A stretch of 46,764 nt of DNA from an uncultured Bacteroidales bacterium (GCA_903879715.1 CAIRMR010000138.1:1-46764); one strand, 5' to 3'. Numbered from the stretch's first letter, positions 18,710-27,189 are shown. Notes: a model not told the origin generated them from the sequence alone. Translations and numbers: made by a program.

Positions 18710-18850
18710 CTAGTTGAGCACAAAATCACTATCAGAAACTTCTATTTCCAGATCAGCGCCAACCAACTCAGCCAGCCATTTGCAATCACGTTTGATAATC
18801 AGCCGGATTTCGGTAAATCCTAAAACAGGGAATTTGAGTGTTGCCAGCAT
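18710..18850 (-). CDS. Possible small protein (46 aa)
   Basis: An ATG at 18850 opens 46 codons ending in TAG at 18712-18710. The peptide starts MLATLKFPVLGFTEIRLIIK, contains an RDCKWLAELVGADLEIE stretch and ends SDSDFVLN. The composition is protein-like: a strand, then an amphipathic helix, then an acidic tail. It is not recognised as a family. There is no clear ribosome site and no visible -7 element upstream, but the bidirectional terminator at 18496-18520 sits downstream on this strand. Could also be a chance frame in a spacer. Confidence 0.35.
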   Translation of the reverse strand: MLATLKFPVLGFTEIRLIIKRDCKWLAELVGADLEIEVSDSDFVLN

Positions 18851-19122
18851 AACTATAAATTTTAATGGTAAATACTTTATTTATGAAACATAAACGTAAA
18901 TCCGAACTACTTATTTATCAACATTTGCTTAAAAAGTAACTTTTCTCATATTTTGTGATTTAGCATTATAATTGAGTCAGGATTCTTTTCAATTTGTTAT
19001 CCATAAAATTGATAATACGAAAAGTATGCCACACTCATACGACTTCTGGTTTTGTCGCTTTGAATCAAATCTGGTTTTAATAAATATTAAACTGAACAAA
19101 CTTCTGATGTCCTTCGTTTTAT

Positions 19123-19130
19123 TATCTTTG
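19123..19130 (+). promoter_or_regulatory. -7 promoter element for hmgA
   Basis: TATCTTTG matches the TAnnTTTG -7 element, 45 bases before the hmgA ATG. No exact TTG is found at the expected -33 distance, so this is a moderate call. Confidence 0.45.
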
Positions 19131-19175
19131 AGTTAATTCTTACATACATATTATTTTGCTTCAAATGAAGTAATT

Positions 19176-20333
19176 ATGCCACATTATTTTACATTGGGTA
19201 GTATCCCTCACAAACGTCATACGCAATTCCGTAAACCTGATGGCAGTCTGTACTCCGAGCAACTGGTAAGTACCGAAGGTTTTTCGGATGCGTATTCAAT
19301 CACATACCATGTTCATCCGCCAACCATGGTTAAATCCATTGATGAGCCGTATAATGTTGCACCTGAAATTGCTGTAATAAACAATACCCAGCATCGCAGT
19401 CTGCAGGGGTTTTCAGTAAAACCTCAGGATGATTTTCTTCAAAGCAGGGTTCCGGTGCTGGTGAACGCCGATTTATATATTTCGCTGGCTGCTCCGCGAC
19501 AATCGATGACAGACTATTTTTATCGCAATGCATCAGCGGATGAACTGCTTTTTATACACGAAGGCGAAGGAATATTGCACACAATGTATGGCGAAATCCC
19601 TTTCCGCGACGGTGATCATGTTGTAATTCCAAGGGGTGTTACTTACCAGATTGAATTCGAAACAGAGCAAAACCGGCTGTTTATCGTTGAATCTTTTACG
19701 CCTTTCAGATTTCCGAAGCGGTATGTTAATCATTTTGGCCAGTTACTCGAACATTCACCTCTTTGCGAACGGGATATCCACACACCTCGCGCGTTGGTTA
19801 CCCATGATAAAAAAGGTGATTTCAAAGTACTGATTAAAAAGAATGATATGATTTTCCCTTACCATTTTGCTACGCATCCTTTTGACGTTATAGGCTGGGA
19901 CGGCTGTCATTATCCATGGTCATTCTCCATTCACGATTTTGAGCCTATAACGGGAAGGCTGCATCAACCACCGCCAGTGCATCAAACATTGGAAGCCAAT
20001 AACTTTGTGATGTGCGCTTTTGTGCCCAGGCTTTATGACTACCATCCTGCTTCTATTCCTGCTCCGTACAACCACAGCAATGTTGATTCGGACGAAGTGC
20101 TTTACTATGTTGACGGAGAATTTATGAGCCGCAAGCATGTGGATCGCGGACAAATTACTTTACATCCGATTGGCCTTGTTCATGGCCCTCATCCGGGCGC
20201 GGTTGAAAAGAGTATCGGCATGAAAGAAACTCATGAATTAGCCGTAATGGTTGATACATTTAAACCATTGAAACTTACCAGGCAGGCAATGGAAATAGAA
20301 GAGAAAGATTATTATAAATCGTGGATGGAATAA
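19176..20333 (+). CDS. hmgA: Homogentisate 1,2-dioxygenase
   Basis: 385 residues of the bicupin homogentisate dioxygenase family, here the shorter bacterial form. The C-terminal cupin carries the Fe(II) ligands: H300 in APYNHSNVDSDE, E307, and H336 in GLVHGPHPG. The GEGILHTMYGE and HVVIPRGVTYQIEF blocks (about 130-160) form the N-terminal barrel. It opens the homogentisate ring with O2 to maleylacetoacetate, the committed ring-cleavage step of tyrosine degradation. It is first in a plus-strand series with hppD and fahA. The esterase gene starts about 107 bases after its stop. Confidence 0.95.
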   Translation: MPHYFTLGSIPHKRHTQFRKPDGSLYSEQLVSTEGFSDAYSITYHVHPPTMVKSIDEPYNVAPEIAVINNTQHRSLQGFSVKPQDDFLQSRVPVLVNADLYISLAAPRQSMTDYFYRNASADELLFIHEGEGILHTMYGEIPFRDGDHVVIPRGVTYQIEFETEQNRLFIVESFTPFRFPKRYVNHFGQLLEHSPLCERDIHTPRALVTHDKKGDFKVLIKKNDMIFPYHFATHPFDVIGWDGCHYPWSFSIHDFEPITGRLHQPPPVHQTLEANNFVMCAFVPRLYDYHPASIPAPYNHSNVDSDEVLYYVDGEFMSRKHVDRGQITLHPIGLVHGPHPGAVEKSIGMKETHELAVMVDTFKPLKLTRQAMEIEEKDYYKSWME

Positions 20334-20440
20334 TTGGTGAGTTTTCTTGTTCCTGGTTTCTAAATATTCGTTCAGATTACCTGATTAATATGTTTACTCA
20401 AGAATTTGTCAAGGTGTTATTCATTAAAAAACAGAACTTT

Positions 20441-21676
20441 ATGAAAAAGCTTCTTTTCCTTTTTATTCTAGGTGCATCCGCTTTTATGGCAACAGCACAG
20501 TCAAGCAACCAAGTAATTATTGGCACTATTGATTCAATTAATTCAAAAATATTAGGTGAAGAAAGGAAAATCTGGATTTACATTCCTGAAGGCGGACCGG
20601 GAGGAATTTACGCAAAACAGCGATACCCGGTAGTTTACCTTTTAGACGGCGATGCCCATTTTTATTCCGTTGTCGGGATGATACAGCAATTGAGCCAGGT
20701 GAACGGGAACACAATCTGTCCTGAAATGATTGTTGTTGGAATTCCGAATACAGACAGAACAAGAGATTTAACACCAACTCATATCGTTTCAGACCTTCCG
20801 ATGATGGACAGTGCATCATCGGTCAATTCAGGAGGTGGTGAAAAATTTATTTCATTTATTGAAAAAGAATTAATTCCTCATGTTGATTCATTATACCCGA
20901 CTGAGCCTTACCGTATGTTAATCGGCCATTCTTTTGGTGGCCTCACAGTAATAAATTCGCTTGTTCATCACACCAATTTATTCAATTCATATGTAGCTAT
21001 TGATCCCAGCATGTGGTGGGACAATGGAATGTTTTTAAAGGAAACAAAATCTGCATTAACGACAAAAGATTACAAAGGCACTACATTATTCCTGGGAATA
21101 GCGAATACTATGCCCGACGGAATGGATACACTGACCGCTAAAACAGACACAACTCTTGACACAAAACACATCCGTTCAATTTTAGAGCTGAACTCATACT
21201 TAGGCAGAACCAAACAAAACTCACTAAAAAGCAAAACAAAATATTACAACGACGATAACCACGGTTCAGTACCCTTGATTGCCGAGTATGATGCACTTCA
21301 TTTTATTTTTGATTTCTATCCTCTGAAACTTACCAGGCCTGAATACATGAACATGAATAAAGACGTAATTTCAAAAATTGAAAAGCACTATGAAGATGTA
21401 TCCAAACACCTTGGGTATAAAGTTAAATTACCCGAAAGTATGGTTAATAGTATGGGATATCAAAATTTAAGCGCTAAAAACTATGAAATAGCAGAGTATT
21501 TGTTCAAGCTGAATATTGCAAATTATCCTGAAAGTGCTAATACATATGATTCGCTTGGAGATTTATATGATGCCAAAGGAGACAAAGATAATGCCATCAT
21601 AAACTATAAAAAAGCAATGTCAATAAAAGAAATGCCTGAAACTAAAATGAAACTTGAGAAACTTGAGAAGAAATAA
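20441..21676 (+). CDS. Secreted alpha/beta-hydrolase (esterase) with C-terminal TPR
   Basis: 411 residues from the ATG at 20441, chosen because it begins a clean signal peptide (MKKLLFLFILGASAFMATAQ); the frame is open further upstream, but that would overlap hmgA and bury the signal. An esterase-D/IroE-like domain follows: RYPVVYLLDGDAHF, nucleophile S164 in IGHSFGG and a probable catalytic H274 in DDNHGSVP. The C-terminus (about 355-405) is one or two TPR units (YDSLGDLYDAKGDKDNAIINYKKA). Periplasmic or secreted; it hydrolyses an ester of unknown type, and siderophore esters are one family precedent. It sits between hmgA and hppD without an obvious pathway role. Confidence 0.86.
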   Translation: MKKLLFLFILGASAFMATAQSSNQVIIGTIDSINSKILGEERKIWIYIPEGGPGGIYAKQRYPVVYLLDGDAHFYSVVGMIQQLSQVNGNTICPEMIVVGIPNTDRTRDLTPTHIVSDLPMMDSASSVNSGGGEKFISFIEKELIPHVDSLYPTEPYRMLIGHSFGGLTVINSLVHHTNLFNSYVAIDPSMWWDNGMFLKETKSALTTKDYKGTTLFLGIANTMPDGMDTLTAKTDTTLDTKHIRSILELNSYLGRTKQNSLKSKTKYYNDDNHGSVPLIAEYDALHFIFDFYPLKLTRPEYMNMNKDVISKIEKHYEDVSKHLGYKVKLPESMVNSMGYQNLSAKNYEIAEYLFKLNIANYPESANTYDSLGDLYDAKGDKDNAIINYKKAMSIKEMPETKMKLEKLEKK

Positions 21677-21704
21677 AAGTCATTATTAAAAATAAATTAA
21701 GAAA

Positions 21705-22802
21705 ATGACCAAGAGCGATTTTCTCCCTATCAATGGGACTGATTACGTTGAATTTTATGTTGGAAATGCCAAGCAGGCAGCTCATTATTATCAGACTGCC
21801 TTTGGATTTCAGCCATTGGCATACGCTGGTCTGGAAACCGGGCTAACGGATCGGACTTCGTATGTGTTGCAGCAAGGTAAAATCCGCTTTATTCTTACCA
21901 CAGCGCTTATCCCTGGTTCATCGATTGGTGAACATGTTAAACATCATGGTGATGGGGTTAAAGTTATTGCATTGTGGGTTGATGATGCACGAAAATCGTT
22001 TGAAGAAACAACAAAACGAGGAGCAAAACCTTATCAACATCCTACTACGGAAAAAGATGAGTTTGGCGAAGTTGTTTTGTCAGGGATCCATACTTATGGC
22101 GATACAGTACATATTTTCGTTGAACGGAAAAATTACAATGGGGTTTTCCTGCCAGGTTATATAAAATGGGAACCTGAATACCAGCCTTCGGATGTTGGAT
22201 TAAAATATGTGGATCATATGGTGGGCAATGTCGATTGGGGACAAATGAATACCTGGACTGAGTTTTACGCAAATGTTATGGGATTCAAGCAGTTGATATC
22301 CTTTGATGATAATGATATTTCGACCGAATATACCGCTTTGATGAGCAAAGTAATGTCAAATAACAACGGGTATATCAAGTTTCCTATCAATGAGCCGGCC
22401 AAAGGCAAGAAGAAATCCCAAATCGAAGAGTATATTGACTATTACCGAGGTTCAGGCGTTCAGCATGTAGCCATGGCAACAGAAAATATTATGAATACGG
22501 TTGGTGAATTGCGAAAAAGAGGCGTTGAGTTTCTTACTGTGCCGGATACATATTACGAAACAGTTTCGGAACGTGTCGGAATAATTGACGAGGATTTAAA
22601 AACACTGCAAAAACTTGGTGTTCTTATTGATCGTGATGAGGAAGGTTACCTGCTGCAACTATTCACAAAGCCTGTTGAAGACCGCCCAACCGTTTTTTAT
22701 GAAATTATCCAGCGGAAAGGAGCCAAATCTTTTGGAAAAGGGAATTTCAAAGCATTGTTCGAAAGTATTGAACGGGAACAGGCGAAGCGTGGAACTTTGT
22801 AG
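21705..22802 (+). CDS. hppD: 4-hydroxyphenylpyruvate dioxygenase
   Basis: 365 residues, two vicinal-oxygen-chelate modules. The C-terminal active-site half shows all three Fe(II) ligands: H171 in YVDHMVGNV, H254 in GVQHVAMAT and E333 in FYEIIQR. The N-terminal GTDYVEFYVGNAKQAAHYY is the usual first strand-helix. It converts 4-hydroxyphenylpyruvate plus O2 to homogentisate, the substrate of hmgA upstream. The 28-base gap to the esterase stop suggests co-transcription; a repetitive spacer of 301 bases separates it from fahA. Confidence 0.97.
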   Translation: MTKSDFLPINGTDYVEFYVGNAKQAAHYYQTAFGFQPLAYAGLETGLTDRTSYVLQQGKIRFILTTALIPGSSIGEHVKHHGDGVKVIALWVDDARKSFEETTKRGAKPYQHPTTEKDEFGEVVLSGIHTYGDTVHIFVERKNYNGVFLPGYIKWEPEYQPSDVGLKYVDHMVGNVDWGQMNTWTEFYANVMGFKQLISFDDNDISTEYTALMSKVMSNNNGYIKFPINEPAKGKKKSQIEEYIDYYRGSGVQHVAMATENIMNTVGELRKRGVEFLTVPDTYYETVSERVGIIDEDLKTLQKLGVLIDRDEEGYLLQLFTKPVEDRPTVFYEIIQRKGAKSFGKGNFKALFESIEREQAKRGTL

Positions 22803-22915
22803 ATGACGGGGATTTTGAGATGAAAGAGATTATGAGGAGAAAGGAGAGACGGCGAGATGGAGAGACGGAGAAACTGGGAGACTGGGAGAAAAAGGAGATG
22901 AGAGATGGATTATAG
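22803..22915. repeat. Purine-only GAGACGG-type tract after hppD
   Basis: Right after the hppD stop the plus strand is almost all purines for about 100 bases, made of near-copies of short words: GGAGAGACGGCGAGATGGA, GAGACGGAGAAACTGGGA, GACTGGGAGAAAAAGGAGA. It resembles the G-rich tract at 32160-32210. Not coding in a supported frame; the open frame on the other strand is just the pyrimidine complement. Confidence 0.6.
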
Positions 22916-22929
22916 GAAATCAATACAAT

Positions 22930-23045
22930 TGAACCTTGAACGCACTGCATTTGAACCTGTCACACTGAGCGAAGTCGAAGTGTTGAACGCGAAGCATTTG
23001 AACCTGTCACACTGAGCGAAGTATTGAACACGAAGCATTCGAACC
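22930..23045. repeat. Tandem repeat with CACACTGAGCGAAGT units before fahA
   Basis: Two copies of a unit starting TTGAACCTGT and continuing CACACTGAGCGAAGT, with an exactly shared 25-base core, begin at 22951 and 22998 (period 47). Degenerate thirds lie at both ends (TTGAACGC...GCATTTGAACC-like words). The core contains GAGCGAAGTCG, whose reverse complement occurs at 42111-42121. Together with the purine tract this fills the 301-base spacer between hppD and fahA, which has no gene. Confidence 0.7.
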
Positions 23046-23103
23046 TTTAACTTAGGCGCCGGAGAAATAAAACATTATTATAAAAAGTTAGCATCATTTC
23101 ATT

Positions 23104-24351
23104 ATGAAATCCTGGATTGAAATTAAAGCAGAAAGTGACTTTTCGCTGGAAAATATTCCTTTTGGAATAGGATTGATTCCGGGAAGCGGGAAGTGCATTT
23201 GTACACGTATCGGAAATACAATTGTCAATCTGGCCGGAATGGCAAGACTAGGCTATTTTGATCATATCGGTTTTAAAGTATCGGATTTTGAAAAACCTGT
23301 TCTGAACGATTTTATAGCGAAAGGTAAAAAGTCTGCATGCAAAATACGAACTATCATTCAGGATTTCTTTCTGGAAAACAGTTGCAGTGATTCAGAAATG
23401 GCCTTGATCAGGCAGATGGCTCTTCACGAATCTTCTGAAATTCAAATGCTGATGCCGCTGCAGGTTGGTGATTATACCGACTTTTATTCCAGCATCGAAC
23501 ATGCCACCAATGTTGGGATGATGTTCCGTGATCCGGCTAATGCATTGTTACCAAACTGGAGGCATATTCCTGTCGGATATCACGGAAGGGCTTCGAGTAT
23601 TGTAGTTTCAGGGACAGAAATTCACAGGCCAAAAGGCGAGATTAAACCAGCAAATACTGATTTACCTGTTTTCAGCCCAACAATGCAACTGGATTTTGAA
23701 CTGGAAACAGCTTTTGTTATTGGCAAAGAAAATACACTTGGCGACAGCATTTCTACAGCTGAAGCTGAGGACTATATTTTTGGGATGGTACTCTTCAATG
23801 ATCTTTCAGCCCGTGATATTCAAAGTTGGGAATATGTGCCACTCGGGCCTTTTCTTTCAAAAAATTTCGCTTCCGTAATTTCGCCCTGGATTGTAACTTT
23901 GGATGCTTTGGAACCCTTCAGGTGCAGTGGTCCCGAACAACTGCCGGAAGTACTTCCCTACCTGCAATTCAATGGTGAACGCAATTTTGATATCAATCTC
24001 CGGGTTCAAATCAAACCGGAAAACAGTGAGGAAACAATTGTAAGCAAATCGAATTTTAAATACATGTACTGGAATATGAGTCAGCAGCTTGCGCATCATA
24101 CCATTAATGGCTGCAATATGCGTGTCGGTGATCTCTGCGGAAGCGGAACCATCAGCGGACCGGATGCTGAAAGCTTTGGAAGCATGCTTGAACTCACATG
24201 GAAAGGAACAAAACCAATTATAATGCCCGATAGAAGTGAACGCAAGTTTATCAACGATAATGATACCGTTATTATGCATGGTTTTTGTGAAAAAGACGGA
24301 ATCAGGGTTGGTTTTGGCGAAGCAGCTGTCAAGATTTTGCCGGAAAAGTAG
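23104..24351 (+). CDS. fahA: Fumarylacetoacetase
   Basis: 415 residues, full-length FAH. Residues expected from the mammalian enzyme are present and fall at the same numbers: metal ligands D126, E199, E201 and D233, and the catalytic H133 in SSIEHATNVG. Other family blocks: PVGYHGRASSIVVSG (157-170), ETAFVIGKEN and GDLCGSGTISGP. It has the N-terminal SH3-like domain as well. It hydrolyses fumarylacetoacetate to fumarate and acetoacetate, the last step of tyrosine degradation. On the same strand as hppD; the next gene downstream is a flavin reductase. Confidence 0.97.
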   Translation: MKSWIEIKAESDFSLENIPFGIGLIPGSGKCICTRIGNTIVNLAGMARLGYFDHIGFKVSDFEKPVLNDFIAKGKKSACKIRTIIQDFFLENSCSDSEMALIRQMALHESSEIQMLMPLQVGDYTDFYSSIEHATNVGMMFRDPANALLPNWRHIPVGYHGRASSIVVSGTEIHRPKGEIKPANTDLPVFSPTMQLDFELETAFVIGKENTLGDSISTAEAEDYIFGMVLFNDLSARDIQSWEYVPLGPFLSKNFASVISPWIVTLDALEPFRCSGPEQLPEVLPYLQFNGERNFDINLRVQIKPENSEETIVSKSNFKYMYWNMSQQLAHHTINGCNMRVGDLCGSGTISGPDAESFGSMLELTWKGTKPIIMPDRSERKFINDNDTVIMHGFCEKDGIRVGFGEAAVKILPEK

Positions 24352-24468
24352 AAGAAAATAGAAAAATGGAAAATAGTTAATGGTTTATCATTCCCTTTTT
24401 TACTACACCTATTTTCTATTTCCCTGTTCCTATTTTCTATTTTCCATTAACTATTAACTAATAAACCA
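24352..24468. repeat. Inverted low-complexity spacer fahA / flavin reductase
   Basis: Left arm: GAAAATAGAAAAATGGAAAA then TAGTTAATGGTTTAT. Right arm: TATTTTCTATTTTCC then ATTAACTATTAACTAATAAACC. The arms are near reverse complements and could form a long A/T-rich hairpin. The right part also contains CCTATTTTCTATTTCCCTG (24408-24426), identical to 14552-14570. No gene. Confidence 0.6.
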
Positions 24469-25380
24469 ATGTCAATCATAGACCCCAACAATATCCCACC
24501 TCATATTTTACATCGCAACCTGCTGAGTGCAATAGCCCCGCGTCCGATTGCTTTTGCCAGCACCATTGATGGCATGGGAAAAGCAAACCTCTCCCCTTTC
24601 AGCTGCTTTAATGTTTTTGGAGTCAATCCAAGCACATTGATTTTTTCCCCATCCCGAAGTGGCCGCACCAATGAATTAAAGGATACCTACCTTAATGTGA
24701 AAGAAGTTCCTGAAGTGGTTATCAATATTGTAACTTATTCCATGGTTGAGCAGATGAACCTTGCCAGCACCGAATTCCCGCGAGGAGTAAATGAGTTCTT
24801 TAAGTCGGGCTTCACTCCTATTCCTTCTGAAAAGGTTAAGCCATTCAGGGTAAAGGAATCGCCGGTTCAGATTGAGTGTAAAGTCAGGCAGGTGATTGAA
24901 ACCGGCACTGGCGCCGGATCGGCTAATCTTATTATTTGTGAAGTCCTATTGATTCATGTAAATGATAATGTCCTGGATAAAACAGGAATGATTGATTCAC
25001 AAAAACTCGACTTAGTCGGACGATTGGGTTCAGACTATTATGTAAGAGCATCAGGCCGTGCACTTTTCACCCTTGAAAAACCGGGAAGTAAAAATGCCAT
25101 TGGCGTTGATTCACTTCCGGAAGATATACGGATGAGCAATGTTCTCACAGGAAATGATCTTGGTAGATTAGGCAGTTTGCAGTCGGCACCAACAGCACAT
25201 GAAACAGAAAAATTCAAAGGCTCGCCTGTTTTCAGAACAATAACGACAAAACACGTTGGAAATATTGATAAAATAACAGAAGAAGCACATAAGCTCGCCC
25301 ATGCCATGATCAGTGTCAATGAAATAAAGCAGGCTTTAGTACTTTTAATGGCAGCAAGCAGTATGCACGTCAGGGATTGA
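24469..25380 (+). CDS. Flavin reductase family protein (FMN-binding split barrel)
   Basis: 303 residues. The first about 200 form the FMN-binding split barrel seen in flavin reductases and flavoredoxins: HRNLLSAIAPRPIAFASTID, NLSPFSCFNVFGVNPSTLIFSP and a KDTYLNVKEVPEVVINIVT segment. The last about 90 residues are an extra helical tail. It probably reduces or uses FMN with NAD(P)H. Its place between fahA and the phenylalanine hydroxylase gene suggests a link to aromatic catabolism, but no known step of that pathway needs it. Its last 11 bases overlap the end of the convergent phhA gene (25370-25380). Confidence 0.88.
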   Translation: MSIIDPNNIPPHILHRNLLSAIAPRPIAFASTIDGMGKANLSPFSCFNVFGVNPSTLIFSPSRSGRTNELKDTYLNVKEVPEVVINIVTYSMVEQMNLASTEFPRGVNEFFKSGFTPIPSEKVKPFRVKESPVQIECKVRQVIETGTGAGSANLIICEVLLIHVNDNVLDKTGMIDSQKLDLVGRLGSDYYVRASGRALFTLEKPGSKNAIGVDSLPEDIRMSNVLTGNDLGRLGSLQSAPTAHETEKFKGSPVFRTITTKHVGNIDKITEEAHKLAHAMISVNEIKQALVLLMAASSMHVRD

Positions 25381-27100
25381 TAAATAAAGATAATCCATCA
25401 TTGATTAGGCTTTGCATTTCTTCGTTTTTCTTTGAAAGAGCTTTCAAAAAACTTTTTATTCCCTTAGTTAACTCATCATTCTCATCCTTTAGGAACTCAG
25501 CCATTTCAAGTGGTAATAACCATTCATCCGGATATTCAAGTTTCAGGATTTGCCAAATACCTTCCAGTGCAACACTATTTCCTCCGATTTCGCGCAATGA
25601 CCTCACTTCCCTATATAATTCGTGAAGCCGTAGTGTTTCAGTTGAATATTTAATGCGATGTGTTTTTTCCTTTGGTGCCTGATATTTTAATCCGAAGGCT
25701 TCAGGATCAGCAGGACCGGCAAAAGCGGAAATTATTTTCTCTCCTACAGCCATATCATAAATCCCCCATTCAGGCCTGAAAAGTTCAGAATCTTTATACC
25801 TAACCGTACAATTCCGGAAAGAAAAAACAAGATTCATTCCTTGGTTCCGGAAAATTTTTTCAAGATTTCCTTTTACCAGCACTCCGCTGTTGAATTCCAG
25901 AACAAGATTATCACCGGTTTTAATACCATTTGATGAAAGTTCGCCCTCACTCATAACCTCAATATTTCCGCTGATTCCCTTGATCTTCCCGACCGGAGAA
26001 CCGAATCCATCCTTATGATATTTTATTCCGTGGCCTTCAATCTGAAAGCCTTCATATGAAAGCATAGCAGGGCCATCGAATCCAAGATATACAGGTTCAT
26101 TATGATATTCATGTATTTTAGACAGCTTTCCCGATACCTGTAACCCGGAACTATATTCCACAGTGCATGTTTCGCCTGAATTCAACGCTTTTTTCAAGCT
26201 TTCAATTCCTCCTTTCCGAACAGCCATTGTTTCAAGATATTGTTCCAAAACCGAGTTAAGGTGATTGAAATCAGGAGTTACAAAAAGCTGTGGCTGCTGA
26301 GTTGTAATATCAAAAGAAAAGTATTGAGCATCAATGGAATAAGGGAGTTTTTTAACTTTTGGTTTCAGACAACTATGACTTTCGCCAATAGACGAGAGAA
26401 GTCCGGCTCCATAAATTTTGGGATTTTCAACGGTTCCTATAAGTCCGTATTCCACTGTCCACCAATGAAGGTTGCGAAGCAAAGCCATCTCAGACGGAGT
26501 TTTCTGTAATTTCGACAGATGATCCAGTTCGGCTTCTGCCTTTTCAATTGCAGCAGATGCTGTATTGGGATCCGCTTTAAGAATGGAAAGATGCCGGATT
26601 GCCTCATACATCTTTTGATCATATTTTGATGAGAAAGCCTTTGTTCCCGCCCGGCCGAAATCCCGTAGGTAATCTGAATACGCTTCATCAGCAATTATGG
26701 GAGCATGACCGGCTGCCTCATGGATAATATCGGGTGCGGGAGTATACAATACCTGGTCGACTGGCCTTATATCGGCTGCAATTACCAGCACATTATGAGC
26801 CTGGAATTCCATAAATGCAACCGGGGGTATAAATCCATCAACAGCAACTGCAGCCCAGCCGATTTTTTTTAGGATGCGGTTCATGCCATACATTTGCGGA
26901 ATGCTTTCGGTACTGATCCCGGTATGCTTAAGTCCATCCAGATAGGAAGAATGAGCAACAGCAGGAAGATACTTCACATTCTGCCTCATAATATAACGCC
27001 AGACTGCCTGATCCTGTGCCGTATAATTGTTGTACGGCTGGTCAATAATCAGGTTGAACAAATGATGTGGAAGCTTGTCAAGCACTTCATTACTTTCCAT
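25370..27100 (-). CDS. phhA: Phenylalanine 4-hydroxylase (aromatic amino acid hydroxylase) with extended C-terminus
   Basis: 576 residues, about twice the usual bacterial PhhA length. Residues about 1-245 are the catalytic domain: the iron ligands H127 and H132 in DIIHEAAGHAP and E217 in WWTVEYGL, plus the KIYGAGLLSSIGES block. This oxidises phenylalanine to tyrosine with O2 and tetrahydropterin. Residues about 290-430 are a glycine-rich, strand-rich region without a family I recognise (SGLQVSGKLSKIH, IEGHGIKYHKDGFGSPVGKI); residues about 480-576 are helical. It feeds the tyrosine pathway on the opposite strand. No pterin-4a-carbinolamine dehydratase is visible nearby. Confidence 0.9.
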   Translation of the reverse strand: MESNEVLDKLPHHLFNLIIDQPYNNYTAQDQAVWRYIMRQNVKYLPAVAHSSYLDGLKHTGISTESIPQMYGMNRILKKIGWAAVAVDGFIPPVAFMEFQAHNVLVIAADIRPVDQVLYTPAPDIIHEAAGHAPIIADEAYSDYLRDFGRAGTKAFSSKYDQKMYEAIRHLSILKADPNTASAAIEKAEAELDHLSKLQKTPSEMALLRNLHWWTVEYGLIGTVENPKIYGAGLLSSIGESHSCLKPKVKKLPYSIDAQYFSFDITTQQPQLFVTPDFNHLNSVLEQYLETMAVRKGGIESLKKALNSGETCTVEYSSGLQVSGKLSKIHEYHNEPVYLGFDGPAMLSYEGFQIEGHGIKYHKDGFGSPVGKIKGISGNIEVMSEGELSSNGIKTGDNLVLEFNSGVLVKGNLEKIFRNQGMNLVFSFRNCTVRYKDSELFRPEWGIYDMAVGEKIISAFAGPADPEAFGLKYQAPKEKTHRIKYSTETLRLHELYREVRSLREIGGNSVALEGIWQILKLEYPDEWLLPLEMAEFLKDENDELTKGIKSFLKALSKKNEEMQSLINDGLSLFINP

Positions 27101-27189
27101 AGAAGGATTTATTGTTCACACAAAACCAGTACTTTTGAAAATCATTAAAAAAATGATTTAACCAGACATTAAACACTTTTATAATACAA

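Larger units (their letters stand above)
18374..19175. other. 800-base spacer before hmgA
   Basis: It holds a bidirectional terminator (18496-18520), a possible 46-codon minus-strand gene (18710-18850) and a -7 element for hmgA (19123-19130). The rest (about 18530-18700 and 18860-19110) is AT-rich with no supported feature. No tRNA cloverleaf or known riboswitch was recognised. Confidence 0.5.

Noticed and set aside
20321-20440. Longer start for the esterase gene
   Set aside because: It would overlap hmgA and bury the clear signal peptide that begins at 20441.
22803-22950. Coding frame on the minus strand across the purine tract
   Set aside because: The peptide is only the translation of a pyrimidine-rich repeat (S, F, L, P rich) with no start context.
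22930-23045. CRISPR array
   Set aside because: There are only two clean repeat copies, the spacing is unlike repeat-spacer units, and there are no cas genes.
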